From JBILCM01 sp044353165 (GTDB lineage Bacteria > Bacillota > Bacilli > Paenibacillales > YIM-B00363): a stretch of 62,869 nt of DNA. Positions 1 to 8,916 of the stretch are shown here, piece by piece. Below the pieces are notes generated by a model. The model was given only the letters and a program-made list of their open reading frames with translations. It was not told the DNA's origin and made no database searches. Position 1 is the stretch's first letter; the number at the start of each line of letters is the position of its first letter. The DNA is taken from the NCBI GenBank assembly GCA_044353165.1, contig JBILCM010000005.1:1-62869 (forward strand). The letters are read 5' to 3'. The position numbers and the translations under genes were made by a program.

Positions 1-340
1 CTTTCCCGTCTTGGGTTTCAACAGACAACGGTTGCACACCTGCGCCCTTCGTTTCTACAGTCAACGTTTCACTGCGAACATAAGCGCGATCCCACAAATA
101 TTTGGCAACACAACGAATGGCATTCCCACATTGCTCAGATTCAGAACCGTCGGCATTAAAAATGCGCATGAAGGCATCCGCACGCGAGGAAGGCAATATA
201 AATACAAGCCCATCCGCACCGATACCAAAATGACGATCGCACAATCGGACCGATAGCTCAGCTGCGTTCTCTGGAACATCCTGTTCAGAGTGAATCACTA
301 TAAAATCGTTGCCGAGTCCATGCATCTTGACAAATTCCAT
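1..340 (-). CDS. dapF: Diaminopimelate epimerase, 3' part missing at window edge
   Basis: The first 113 codons of DapF, which interconverts LL- and meso-diaminopimelate in the lysine and peptidoglycan precursor pathway of the cytosol. The start is ATG at 340, behind a GGGAGGGG site. The N-terminus reads MEFVKMHGLGNDF, the family hallmark. The segment ESEQCGNAIRCVAKY contains the first catalytic cysteine in the usual CGNA..R context. Only this Cys is inside the window; the second catalytic Cys lies beyond base 1. Nothing looks broken, and the truncation is due to the window only. Confidence 0.95.
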   Translation of the reverse strand, partial: MEFVKMHGLGNDFIVIHSEQDVPENAAELSVRLCDRHFGIGADGLVFILPSSRADAFMRIFNADGSESEQCGNAIRCVAKYLWDRAYVRSETLTVETKGAGVQPLSVETQDGK

Positions 341-416
341 ACCGAAAAACAAACCCCTCCCGGGCATGAATTGGTTAGCCAATATCATACCGCAAAAAGG
401 GGTTCCCGCATAGCAC

Positions 417-3173
417 TTATCTTGAGATTACACCAGCACCGCCGCCGTAACGCAGCGTTCGCTTCGCACGTGGTTTGGACAATAAGCTGCCTATACCGAA
501 AAACAAGCTTGGTATAGCTGCAAACCCAATAACGAGTATCCAGTCGCTCCATCCGATTGCAACCGTTTTGAAGATCGGCTGCAATGGTTCGATATACAAT
601 ACACCCAAAAGCAATACAATCGATGAGAACACGGCGAGGACAAGCGCTTTATTTTCGAACAAGTTTCGATGGAAAATAGACCGCGAGCTCCGACAATCAA
701 AGACGTGAATGAGTTGTGCCATAACCAATGTTGCGAATGCAACGGTCTGCGCATGGACAAGGGTATCCGGATTGCTTGGGTTTTGTTCTAATAAAATCCA
801 GAATGGAATTAATGTGCACACCCCGATCAAAAATCCGCGTGACAAAATTTTCCACCCCAACCTGCGCGCAAAGATGCTTTCTCTTGCACCACGCGGTTCG
901 TATTCCATAACGTCTCGTTCGGACGGATCAACACCAAGCGCCATTGCTGGCAATCCGTCTGTGACCAAGTTCACCCAAAGAATCATAATCGGCACGAGCG
1001 GTAAGGGCATGCCTGCAATCATCGCAATCAACATTACCAATATTTCACCCACATTCGATGCCAACAAATATCGAATAAATTTGCGGATATTTTCATATAT
1101 GCCACGACCTTCTTCAATGGCTGCTACAATCGTCGAAAAGTTATCATCGCTTAGGATGAGATCGGACGCTTCTTTGGAAACATCCGTCCCCGAAATACCC
1201 ATGGCAATGCCAATATCAGCGGCTTTGATTGCGGGAGCATCATTCACACCATCTCCCGTCATGGCCACAACATGGCCGCGCTGTTGTAATGACTTCACAA
1301 TGCGAAGTTTGTGTTCCGGTGAAACACGCGCATACACAAAAGTATGATCAACGGCTTGTTCCAACTGTTCACCGGTCATGGATTGCAATTGATTACCACT
1401 GATCGCGTGACCATCTTGGGGAAGCAACGACAATTGTTTAGCGATCGCCATGGCTGTGGTTAAATGGTCACCTGTAATCATGATCGTTCTAATGCCTGCA
1501 CGGCGACATTGTTGGATGGCTTCTTTCACACCTTGGCGCGGAGGATCAATCATCCCCGTCAAACCAACAAAGACCAAATTTCGTTCAGCATCCTCTGAAC
1601 TGGATTGCGATTCATGAGTGGATAACTCTCTATAGGCGATGCCGAGCACACGCAGCGCAGCACCCGCAAATTTTTCGTTCGCACTTAGTACTTGTTTGCG
1701 CAATGCATCAGACAAAGGCATCATGCGGCCTTGCCATAAAATATATCCACATCGCTCCATCAATAGATCCGGTGCACCTTTCACACAGACGAGCCGTCCG
1801 CCCTGATGCTCGACGATCACCGACATGCGCTTTCGATCCGCATCGAATGGATATTCAGCGATTCGGCGATACGACGATGACAAACTTTGACGCGTTACAC
1901 CCGATTTTGCCCCTAACACGATGAGCGCTCCTTCTGTGGGATCCCCGTTGATCGTCCAACCCGAGTGTTTATCTCCCTTCTTCATTTCTTCTAATTCAGC
2001 GTTATTGCACAGCACACTAATTTGCATCAGTCTACGCAGTTCTTGGTCATCACGCACCGCTTTAACTACACCTTGCTCCATCAATTTGCCGTGAGGAACA
2101 TACCCTTCGCCCGTTACCTCCAACTCTCTTCCTCCTAACCACAATTGGGTAACTGTCATTTTGTTCTGCGTTAGCGTTCCTGTTTTATCGGAACAAATGA
2201 CGGATGCACATCCTAACGTTTCCACTGAGGGTAGTTTTCTAACGATGGCTTTACGTTTAATCATCCGTTGGACACCGAGTGCCAATGCAACGGTGACAAT
2301 TGCCGGTAGTCCCTCAGGAATAGCCGCAACTGCAAGGGAAACCCCGGCAAGAAACATGCCATAGGCAGGTTGCCCGTTCATAATACCCATAACGACAACA
2401 ATCACGGTTAATGCCAGTGCAACGACAATTAAAATTTTGCCGAATTGTTCAAGCCTTCGTTGGAGCGGTGTTTCTGCTTCTTCCGTAGAATGGATTAAAT
2501 TTGCAATTTTCCCCATTTCCGTCTGCATCCCTGTTCTGACAACGATACCACGACCCGAACCCATCGTGACCAAAGTGCCCAGAAAACCCATATTGCGCTG
2601 ATCCCCGACTGGGACTTCCTGTTCGTTTATCACTGCTGTAGATTTCGCCACTGGAACAGACTCCCCCGTGAGCGCAGACTCTTCCGCATATAGACTGTTC
2701 ACTTCTGTAAAGCGAATATCCGCCGGCACACGATCGCCGCTCTCTAATTGGATGATATCGCCTAAAACCAATTCCTTGGCGGGCACGTTCAGCCAATGGC
2801 CATCGCGCAGCACTTTGGCTGTCGGCGCCGCAAGTTTCTTAAGTGCAGAGAGTGAACGCTCCGCACGATATTCTTGTATGAAACCCAATACACCATTGAT
2901 AACGAGTATCGCCAGAATGGTGATAGCATCCAAATATTCACCCAACAATCCTGAAATCAGGGTTGCACCCATCAGGACGAGAACCATAAAATCTTTAAAT
3001 TGATTGAAAAATAACGTAATTGGTGATATTCGCACAGGATCCGTTAATTCGTTAGGACCCATTTCTGTCAGTCGCCGACTGAACTCGGCTGATGATAACC
3101 CGTGTTCAAGATTTGTGCCGTGTGCATCAACAATCTCTTCCGTTGTAATCTGATACCATGTTTGGTGACCCAT
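417..3173 (-). CDS. Cation-transporting P-type ATPase, calcium (P2A) type
   Basis: A membrane ATPase of about 918 residues, the usual size for bacterial SERCA-like Ca2+ pumps. Visible motifs in order: cation ATPase N-domain, TGES actuator loop (about residue 170), PEGLP in the fourth membrane helix (about 288), the phosphorylated Asp in SDKTGTLTQNK (about 329), and the hinge motif TGDGVNDAPAIK. Six C-terminal hydrophobic segments follow. An in-frame ATG lies 21 bases upstream (3194), but the GGAGGA at 3183-3188 falls between the two ATGs, so 3173 is the better start. Calcium is the likeliest ion from overall similarity; Mn2+ or mixed specificity cannot be excluded. It is divergent from rqcH, with about 150 bases between. 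Confidence 0.9.
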   Translation of the reverse strand: MGHQTWYQITTEEIVDAHGTNLEHGLSSAEFSRRLTEMGPNELTDPVRISPITLFFNQFKDFMVLVLMGATLISGLLGEYLDAITILAILVINGVLGFIQEYRAERSLSALKKLAAPTAKVLRDGHWLNVPAKELVLGDIIQLESGDRVPADIRFTEVNSLYAEESALTGESVPVAKSTAVINEQEVPVGDQRNMGFLGTLVTMGSGRGIVVRTGMQTEMGKIANLIHSTEEAETPLQRRLEQFGKILIVVALALTVIVVVMGIMNGQPAYGMFLAGVSLAVAAIPEGLPAIVTVALALGVQRMIKRKAIVRKLPSVETLGCASVICSDKTGTLTQNKMTVTQLWLGGRELEVTGEGYVPHGKLMEQGVVKAVRDDQELRRLMQISVLCNNAELEEMKKGDKHSGWTINGDPTEGALIVLGAKSGVTRQSLSSSYRRIAEYPFDADRKRMSVIVEHQGGRLVCVKGAPDLLMERCGYILWQGRMMPLSDALRKQVLSANEKFAGAALRVLGIAYRELSTHESQSSSEDAERNLVFVGLTGMIDPPRQGVKEAIQQCRRAGIRTIMITGDHLTTAMAIAKQLSLLPQDGHAISGNQLQSMTGEQLEQAVDHTFVYARVSPEHKLRIVKSLQQRGHVVAMTGDGVNDAPAIKAADIGIAMGISGTDVSKEASDLILSDDNFSTIVAAIEEGRGIYENIRKFIRYLLASNVGEILVMLIAMIAGMPLPLVPIMILWVNLVTDGLPAMALGVDPSERDVMEYEPRGARESIFARRLGWKILSRGFLIGVCTLIPFWILLEQNPSNPDTLVHAQTVAFATLVMAQLIHVFDCRSSRSIFHRNLFENKALVLAVFSSIVLLLGVLYIEPLQPIFKTVAIGWSDWILVIGFAAIPSLFFGIGSLLSKPRAKRTLRYGGGAGVISR

Positions 3174-3322
3174 ATTGTGCTTTCCTCCGTTCAATAACTT
3201 GTACTAGCATCAATGTATTCAACGAAGGATGAGAATATCCCAATTGCCGTGCATTCGAAAGTTTTCCTTTCGATGATGATTGTGGCAATATTAGATAAAG
3301 AAGAGGGGAGCGAACGCAACCT

Positions 3323-5062
3323 ATGGCATTCGATGGACTTGTGGTTCATGCCGTTGTGCACGAATTACAAAACTGCGTCGGTGGGAAAATACATAAAATT
3401 CATCAACCCAACGAACATGATTTCATATTTACAATACGAGTAAGAGGTGCCACGCTAAAGTTATTAGTATCGGCCAACCCGACTTATCCCCGAATGCATT
3501 TGACAGAACGTTCATTCCAAAACCCACTGGAAGCTCCGATGTTCTGCATGCTGCTACGTAAACATTGTGAGAACGGGCACATCGAATCTATCGAACAAGT
3601 CGGTATGGAACGAATCATCGTCATGCACATTCGGCAGCGAGATGAGCTCGGCGATCTCAGCATGAAACAATTGATTGTTGAAATCATGGGACGACACAGC
3701 AATATCATTCTTTCCGATCCCGTTACTAATAAAGTTTTGGAAGCCATTCACCGGGTCACACCCGCCATCAGCAGTCACCGTTTGATTGTTCCCGGGAGTC
3801 TTTATGTGAAGCCACCTGAACAAGCCAAACAAAATCCATTAACAGCGACGCCAGCTGAGGTCATTGAAGCAATAGCGGATGTATCAACCCATGATGATCC
3901 CTCACTGTTGCTCGTGAAAGCTTATTCGGGGATTAGTCCCCTTGTGGCAAGGGAAATCATACATACCACTCATGTTGCTGGCAAACCTGATGCTGCTCGA
4001 ATTGCCTCCGAATTTACTTCTGTCATGCGCGCCATCGCCAACCATCAATACAAGCCAACTGTCATGACAGACAGTCGCGGAACAGGAAAATCGGGGTTCT
4101 CTGTGATACCGTTACACTCTCTTGAGGGAAGATGTTATGAATTTGCAAGTATCAGTCAATGCTTGGAATTTTATTACGGAGACAAAGCTGAACGTGATAC
4201 TGTAAAACAGCGGACAGTGGATCTGCAGCGTCTAATTGCAAACGAAAAAATCAAGAATGAAAAAAAAATAAAAAAATTGCAGGAAACATGGAATGAGGCC
4301 CAAGATGCGGATCATTATCGAGTGTGGGGTGAGTTGTTAAACGCATGTTTACATACGTTTAATAAGGGTGATACCCGCGTTTGTGTAGTTAATTATTATG
4401 ATGAAGACATGAATGATATAGTCATTGCATTAGACCCAATGTTAGATCCCTCTGAGAATGCACAACGCTATTTCCGAAAATATCAAAAACTTAAAAAAAG
4501 TCTCAGCATTGTGCAAAATCAACTGAAACAAACACATCAAGAAATTCAATACTTGGATTCATTGCAACAGCAATTGGAAGATTCAACGTTAAACGATATC
4601 GAAGAAATTCGGTTAGAGCTTATCGAAGGTGGATATGTGCGAGATCGCCGCACGAATGAACAACGCAAACCGCGAAAATCCGATAAACTTCGACTGCTTG
4701 GTTACTTGTCTTCTGAGGACATCCCCATTTATGTCGGGAAGAACAATACACAGAATGATTACATCACAAATCGCCTAGCTAGACCAACGGATACTTGGCT
4801 TCACGTCAAAGATATGCCAGGATCCCATGTTGTCATTCGATCGGATACGTTCAGTGAGATCACATTGCATGAAGCCGCGAACGCAGCGGCGTACTATAGC
4901 AAAGCGAGACAGTCGAGTGGTGTCCCTGTCGATCATACCTTGATTCGTCATGTAAAGAAACCATCCGGAGCAAAACCCGGATTTGTCACGTATGAGAAAC
5001 AAAGAACAGTCTATATTACTCCAGATGAAGAACAAATCAAGCGACTTCGGATGATGAAATAA
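3323..5062 (+). CDS. rqcH: RqcH, NFACT-family ribosome quality control protein (FbpA-like)
   Basis: 579 residues, the normal length for the bacterial Rqc2/NEMF homologue. RqcH binds stalled 50S subunits and directs alanine tailing of incomplete chains. The NFACT-N domain opens with MAFDGLVVHAVVHEL and contains EIMGRHSNIIL. A lysine/glutamine-rich coiled coil fills about residues 300-430. The NFACT-R domain has TWLHVKDMPGSHVVIR and a C-terminal HVKKPSGAKPGFVTY stretch. A GAGGGGAG site sits about 13 bases before the ATG. Older annotations call this fibronectin-binding protein A; the ribosome role is the better supported one for this family. It is convergent with the next gene, with six bases between stops. 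Confidence 0.93.
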   Translation: MAFDGLVVHAVVHELQNCVGGKIHKIHQPNEHDFIFTIRVRGATLKLLVSANPTYPRMHLTERSFQNPLEAPMFCMLLRKHCENGHIESIEQVGMERIIVMHIRQRDELGDLSMKQLIVEIMGRHSNIILSDPVTNKVLEAIHRVTPAISSHRLIVPGSLYVKPPEQAKQNPLTATPAEVIEAIADVSTHDDPSLLLVKAYSGISPLVAREIIHTTHVAGKPDAARIASEFTSVMRAIANHQYKPTVMTDSRGTGKSGFSVIPLHSLEGRCYEFASISQCLEFYYGDKAERDTVKQRTVDLQRLIANEKIKNEKKIKKLQETWNEAQDADHYRVWGELLNACLHTFNKGDTRVCVVNYYDEDMNDIVIALDPMLDPSENAQRYFRKYQKLKKSLSIVQNQLKQTHQEIQYLDSLQQQLEDSTLNDIEEIRLELIEGGYVRDRRTNEQRKPRKSDKLRLLGYLSSEDIPIYVGKNNTQNDYITNRLARPTDTWLHVKDMPGSHVVIRSDTFSEITLHEAANAAAYYSKARQSSGVPVDHTLIRHVKKPSGAKPGFVTYEKQRTVYITPDEEQIKRLRMMK

Positions 5063-5068
5063 ACACCC

Positions 5069-5938
5069 TTAACCCACGCCTTTCAACCGTGAATGAGATC
5101 GAAAGAGGCATACCGTTCGTAGTCCTCTTATCCAATATATATGTGTTGCCAGAGGACGTTGCTCCCTGCGGTTCATCATGTGCACCAATTTCATCATTCC
5201 GGAACGCATTGCGACCTCCTGCGCTTGGTTCACGGACAACAAGGGAATATCCATGGTAAGCACAACTGCTGTATCGAAGCTTGGGAATGCCACGAGGAAT
5301 GTCTTGGGCAAATATGCGGAGCGCATTTCTTCTATAAAAAATTGCAGTTGGAAAGATTGTGCTACATCATAATAGATATGTAACACTCCATTCTCCGCGC
5401 GATGAAGTCCAGGAAATCGTTCGACTGGAAATATCCAGCCTTGTTGATGCAGGTTCGCATAGGCTTGATTACGCAAGTCATCAGCGGATTGTTCTGGGAT
5501 GGCGTCGCGATCAATAAAAAGGAGCAGACCCTCCCTGCGTTCACAAAATACAGTGTCTAATTCAGGTACCATTTTATCGCAAAGCAACTTGCTTTCAGCT
5601 AATTGTAATCTGGCGTAATTTTTGGGCCTGAGCGTGGGAAAAACCTTATCCCACTGATAATCGATCCCTTGAGAACCCCATTCTCGACAAAAGCGCATAC
5701 CCCGGAGATGACCATTCAGGCCATCGATGATCGTATTTATATCTTTCGAACGTTGATAAGCTGTCCAGATATTTCGCAAGTTCAACATGCCAGATTTATT
5801 TGGATCTTCTTTCATGAATACGTTATACACCAGTTCCATACCTAAAACCGGCTCCAATCGAATATCCGGTTCCTCAATCCTTAACCATCTCACCACAAAA
5901 TTGGCCATCTCCTGTTTGGAAAATAATAAATTGCTCAT
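5069..5938 (-). CDS. DUF1444 (YtpQ-like) family protein
   Basis: 289 residues from ATG 5938, chosen because AAAGGGGACGAG lies just upstream. The longer frame to 6013 would be translated from inside a terminator hairpin. Two short segments resemble B. subtilis YtpQ: HIYYDVAQSFQLQFF and LVAFPSFDTAVVLTMDIP. No signal peptide or membrane helix is visible. YtpQ has no established biochemical role, so none is given here. The gene follows the MerR/B12 regulator on the same strand with about 150 bases between. The RBS is preceded directly by a strong terminator-like hairpin, which suggests either an attenuator or a tightly packed new promoter. The family call is from memory of motifs and is moderate. 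Confidence 0.5.
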   Translation of the reverse strand: MSNLLFSKQEMANFVVRWLRIEEPDIRLEPVLGMELVYNVFMKEDPNKSGMLNLRNIWTAYQRSKDINTIIDGLNGHLRGMRFCREWGSQGIDYQWDKVFPTLRPKNYARLQLAESKLLCDKMVPELDTVFCERREGLLLFIDRDAIPEQSADDLRNQAYANLHQQGWIFPVERFPGLHRAENGVLHIYYDVAQSFQLQFFIEEMRSAYLPKTFLVAFPSFDTAVVLTMDIPLLSVNQAQEVAMRSGMMKLVHMMNRREQRPLATHIYWIRGLRTVCLFRSHSRLKGVG

Positions 5939-5954
5939 GAACTCGTCCCCTTTA

Positions 5955-6003
5955 CAAAAAAATACACCTCCGCAACGGAATTTACATTCCGATACGAAGG
6001 TGT
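5955..6003 (-). terminator. Strong intrinsic terminator directly upstream of the DUF1444 gene
   Basis: On the minus strand, two 18-base arms (5964-6003) pair with one mismatch around the loop GTAA and are followed by A and seven Ts. The T tract ends about 17 bases before the ATG at 5938. It can end transcripts of the merR-like gene, or act in the leader of the DUF1444 gene. Confidence 0.85.
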
Positions 6004-6087
6004 TCTTCACCATAACGCTTTAATGAATAATTTACCATAATATTCATTGTAAGGCAACAAAAAAAATGAGACGTGCGATAAATTCCT

Positions 6088-7014
6088 TTACTGTAATTTT
6101 TTTCTTATTTTCAAAACGGCTTCTTTCGCATTACCAGACACATAATAAGTGTGGTTTGTATTCGGCATCCGTGTGTCTTGTTCGAAAACACGCCCTCCAA
6201 CAAACACCTTCGTAGCATATTTCCGATTTGTAATTTCCGCATCAAGTCTTTGAAAGAAATCTTCCGACTCCGTCAACACTTGTTGTGTGGAGAGTCCGAA
6301 TGCGAAGGCCTCTGGTTGAAACTGGTGTAAGCAATCGAATATCCCTTTCTCCGCGGGTGAAGTGCCTAAATAGACAATCTGAAATCCTTGTTGTAATGCA
6401 AAAAAACCAAAAAATAAAACGCCGATCTCATGGCGCTCTGCAGGAGCACAAGCCGTCACCAATAGCGGCAAATCTGTAGGATTCATATATAGATGTTTCA
6501 TAGCTAACAAACGATCGCGGACAAATTGGCTGCCGAAGTGCTCCTGAAACTCAGACACTTCTTGTCGCAGCCACATTTCTCCAAGTTCCACCAGAACGGG
6601 TTGCACAATCGACAGAAGCACAAACTCTAATTGGTGAAGTGCAGTCAGACGATCGAACAATTGTTGTGCAGCAACATACTCTAAATGGAGAAAATGTTCC
6701 AAAAATTGCTTCTTAACTTGCTCTAATTCGTTTGTTGGAGCCATTGCAGTGGTTGAATGGGAAAGTTCATGGTTTTCTTCAGCCATACTTACCGTTTCGT
6801 ATTCCTGCACCGCCAGCCCAATCGGAACACCGTTCGCCACCCGTGTTTTGAGCCAGATCAAGGTTTGTATATTGGATTTCGAATAACCCCTGTAACCATT
6901 CAGGAAACGGGTTGGTGTCACAACTTGATACCTTTCTTCCCATTTTCGGATAAGTTGTGTCGTCAATCCTGTTTGCAAAGATACTTCTTTAATAGTAAAT
7001 AGACGTTGTTGCAT
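6088..7014 (-). CDS. MerR-family regulator with B12-binding domain (CarH/LitR-like photoreceptor candidate)
   Basis: 308 residues. A MerR winged helix occupies about residues 5-75 (FTIKEVSLQTGLTTQLIRKWE). A helical cap domain (about 95-175) carries W148 followed nine residues later by E158-H159, the W-x9-EH signature of CarH. A Rossmann B12-binding domain has E193-R-H195-E-I-G198, matching ExHxxG, where the His ligates cobalt. In CarH and LitR these parts make an adenosylcobalamin-dependent, light-switched repressor. Its own promoter is flanked by perfect 8-base half-sites (7051-7088), suggesting autorepression. No carotenoid genes are visible nearby, so the targets are unknown. The domain assignment is firm; light sensing is inference. 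Confidence 0.85.
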   Translation of the reverse strand: MQQRLFTIKEVSLQTGLTTQLIRKWEERYQVVTPTRFLNGYRGYSKSNIQTLIWLKTRVANGVPIGLAVQEYETVSMAEENHELSHSTTAMAPTNELEQVKKQFLEHFLHLEYVAAQQLFDRLTALHQLEFVLLSIVQPVLVELGEMWLRQEVSEFQEHFGSQFVRDRLLAMKHLYMNPTDLPLLVTACAPAERHEIGVLFFGFFALQQGFQIVYLGTSPAEKGIFDCLHQFQPEAFAFGLSTQQVLTESEDFFQRLDAEITNRKYATKVFVGGRVFEQDTRMPNTNHTYYVSGNAKEAVLKIRKKLQ

Positions 7015-7050
7015 GTGCCCCCTCCGAAGTCTCGGACCTTCCTGCTAGTA

Positions 7051-7088
7051 TGTCTAACTTATTATAAAAAATAAACAAACGTTAGACA
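7051..7088. promoter_or_regulatory. Operator-like inverted repeat over the merR-like promoter
   Basis: TGTCTAAC (7051-7058) and GTTAGACA (7081-7088) are perfect inverted copies, 22 bases apart. One half overlaps the -35 element, and the other sits just downstream of the -10 element of the gene's own promoter. This placement would block RNA polymerase if the encoded regulator bound there. Confidence 0.6.
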
Positions 7089-7089
7089 A
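7061..7089 (-). promoter_or_regulatory. Sigma-A-type promoter of the merR-like gene
   Basis: On the minus strand, TTGTCT (7089-7084), a 17-base spacer and a perfect TATAAT (7066-7061), about 45 bases before the ATG at 7014. Confidence 0.65.
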
Positions 7090-7099
7090 CTAGTTTAAA

Positions 7100-7363
7100 C
7101 TAAAAGGAATAAAATCTTGTTTTGTCAGGGGTATTGCTGGTATATTCTGTTGGAATTTCTCCGCGATAGGAACGTTCGACTTTCTTTACGTAAGGTAGTC
7201 GTTGTATAATTTTCATTGTGTCTTCAGCACGATCTGCATTCACATACAAAACTACATAGTTCATTTGGCGAGAAATATAATATATGACACCGTATTTGTC
7301 TAAATTTTTCGCTTGTTTGGTATCTTGAAGCCAAATGATAAGTCCAGTGCGTTCGCTAATCAA
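7100..7363 (-). CDS. ylbG: YlbG-family protein (DUF2129 / UPF0298)
   Basis: 87 residues starting at a TTG (7363) behind GAGAGGGAT. The sequence MISERTGLIIWLQDTKQAKN and the later YVNADRAEDTMKIIQ match the small conserved Bacillota family YlbG. Its function is unknown; in B. subtilis the gene sits directly beside ylbF. Here a divergent asparaginase gene has come between the two, yet they remain within 1.1 kb. The protein is soluble, with no cysteines. Confidence 0.85.
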   Translation of the reverse strand: MISERTGLIIWLQDTKQAKNLDKYGVIYYISRQMNYVVLYVNADRAEDTMKIIQRLPYVKKVERSYRGEIPTEYTSNTPDKTRFYSF

Positions 7364-7396
7364 TCATGATCCCTCTCTCTTAAGGAGTGCAAATCG

Positions 7397-8440
7397 ATGC
7401 ATACCAGCGCAATACCGCTCGTTCATGTTTACCGAGGCGACATCGTTGAATCTATTCACTACGGACATCTTGCTGTTGTCAACACAGAAGGACAGCTCTC
7501 ACATGAAGTTGGTCATCCTCACCTTACGACTTATGCTCGCTCTGCTGCAAAGTTATTGCAGACGTTGCCCGTGATTACCTCTGGAGCAGTGGAACAATGT
7601 CAGTTAAGTCCGCAACAAATCGCCATATTTTGTTCATCCCACAGTGGAGAATCAGACCATGTGGATGCGGTAAAGAATGTCCTAAGTGCCACTGGGCTTG
7701 ATGCAAGGGATCTTCAGTGCGGCATTCATACCCCTTGGCACAAGCCTACGGCGGCTGCTTTGAAACGTATCGGGGAGGAACTCGGGCCTTTGTACAACAA
7801 TTGTTCTGGAAAACATGCGGGTATGTTGGCTTTAGCCAAACACCTCGGAATCAGTACGCATGATTACATCCACCCAGAACATCCTGTACAACTGATGATG
7901 CGTGATACAATCGCCTTATTTACAGGCACTCATCCTGAACAATTGTCAATGGGCATCGATGGTTGCGGCGTCCCCGTGTATAGCATGCCCCTATCAAAAC
8001 TAGCTATGGCTTATGCAAGATTAAGTAAGCCTGATGCGGTGCCACAAACGCGATTCTACGCCTCCGCATGCCGGGTCTTGTTAGATGCCATTGTGACACA
8101 TCCAAGATTCATTGCAGGAACTGACCGCTATGACACAGCCCTGATCGAAGTTACGCAAGGCAGAGTGATTGGCAAAATGGGTGCGGAAGGTATCTTCGCC
8201 GCTATGCTTGCAGGCCAAGGTGTTGGGCTTGCCCTAAAAGTCGAAGACGGCGCACCACGAGCGCTCTTCCCTGCTGTGACTGAGGCCATGCTTCAGTTAG
8301 ATTGGATAACATCCCTTGAAGCCAAAAAACTTACTGCATTTCACAAACCGGAAATCAAAAATTGGAGTGGGGAAATTGTAGGTTCCATACAGCCCATCTT
8401 TCGTATCAACACATTACCCGCAATTACAGGACCCACCTGA
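7397..8440 (+). CDS. L-asparaginase, asparaginase II (pfam06089) family
   Basis: 347 residues from ATG 7397 with an AAGGAGTG site. The family hydrolyses L-asparagine to aspartate and ammonia and is unrelated in fold to classic AnsA/AnsB. Recognisable segments are CSSHSGESDHV, the HTPWHKPTA turn, NNCSGKHAGML and MGIDGCGVPV, which hold the serine/lysine and cysteine residues typical of the group. No signal peptide is visible, so it should be cytosolic. It sits between ylbG and ylbF on the opposite strand, and its last 27 bases overlap the 3' end of ylbF tail to tail. Confidence 0.88.
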   Translation: MHTSAIPLVHVYRGDIVESIHYGHLAVVNTEGQLSHEVGHPHLTTYARSAAKLLQTLPVITSGAVEQCQLSPQQIAIFCSSHSGESDHVDAVKNVLSATGLDARDLQCGIHTPWHKPTAAALKRIGEELGPLYNNCSGKHAGMLALAKHLGISTHDYIHPEHPVQLMMRDTIALFTGTHPEQLSMGIDGCGVPVYSMPLSKLAMAYARLSKPDAVPQTRFYASACRVLLDAIVTHPRFIAGTDRYDTALIEVTQGRVIGKMGAEGIFAAMLAGQGVGLALKVEDGAPRALFPAVTEAMLQLDWITSLEAKKLTAFHKPEIKNWSGEIVGSIQPIFRINTLPAITGPT

Positions 8441-8854
8441 ACCACAACCGCCGCCCTTAGGCAATGGATTATTGCTTGGCACTTTAATGGAATCGGATAC
8501 AGAGTGAGCAACCAGTACAGAAACGTCATACAACAACTCATCTAGCTGTTGCTCGGCACGTTTAAATTCCTTCACACTTTCAATTTGTTCGCCTTCGTGC
8601 TCTATTTGCTGGACCGCTTCCAATGCTTCATGATAATTCGGATGAAAATGACCAAAACGCTCACATTCCACAAAGCGGTCTTTCGCTCTTTCTAATTTCT
8701 TCATCCACACGGTTGCATCATGGTCGACTTGCAACCGCGATTTCCAATATAAAAAATCGGCAATTTGAACCGAACGTAACATGGATTGACTTAAATCATG
8801 TGCCGTGTTTAACAACAATGCATAATCTAACGCTTGTCGTTCCCTCACACTCAT
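8414..8854 (-). CDS. ylbF: YlbF/RicF-family protein with Cys-rich tail
   Basis: 146 residues, an all-helical YlbF/YmcA-type domain (about residues 5-120) ending in a glycine/cysteine tail, GGGCGSGGSCNCG. In B. subtilis, RicF works with RicA and RicT in a complex carrying iron-sulfur clusters that affects mRNA processing, competence, biofilm formation and sporulation. The three tail cysteines here fit cluster ligation. ATG 8854 follows GGAGGTTGAACAGCGC. The 3' end overlaps the convergent asparaginase gene by 27 bases, so the Cys tail is coded opposite the asparaginase C-terminus. Confidence 0.85.
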   Translation of the reverse strand: MSVRERQALDYALLLNTAHDLSQSMLRSVQIADFLYWKSRLQVDHDATVWMKKLERAKDRFVECERFGHFHPNYHEALEAVQQIEHEGEQIESVKEFKRAEQQLDELLYDVSVLVAHSVSDSIKVPSNNPLPKGGGCGSGGSCNCG

Positions 8855-8916
8855 GCGCTGTTCAACCTCCGCTTGTTTGACACTTACATATCATATCACG
8901 AAAACGCAATCAAGGA

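Noticed and set aside
709..1347. A 212-codon open frame on the plus strand opposite the P-ATPase
   Set aside because: It lies antisense to a full ATPase gene and its translation has no recognisable domain.
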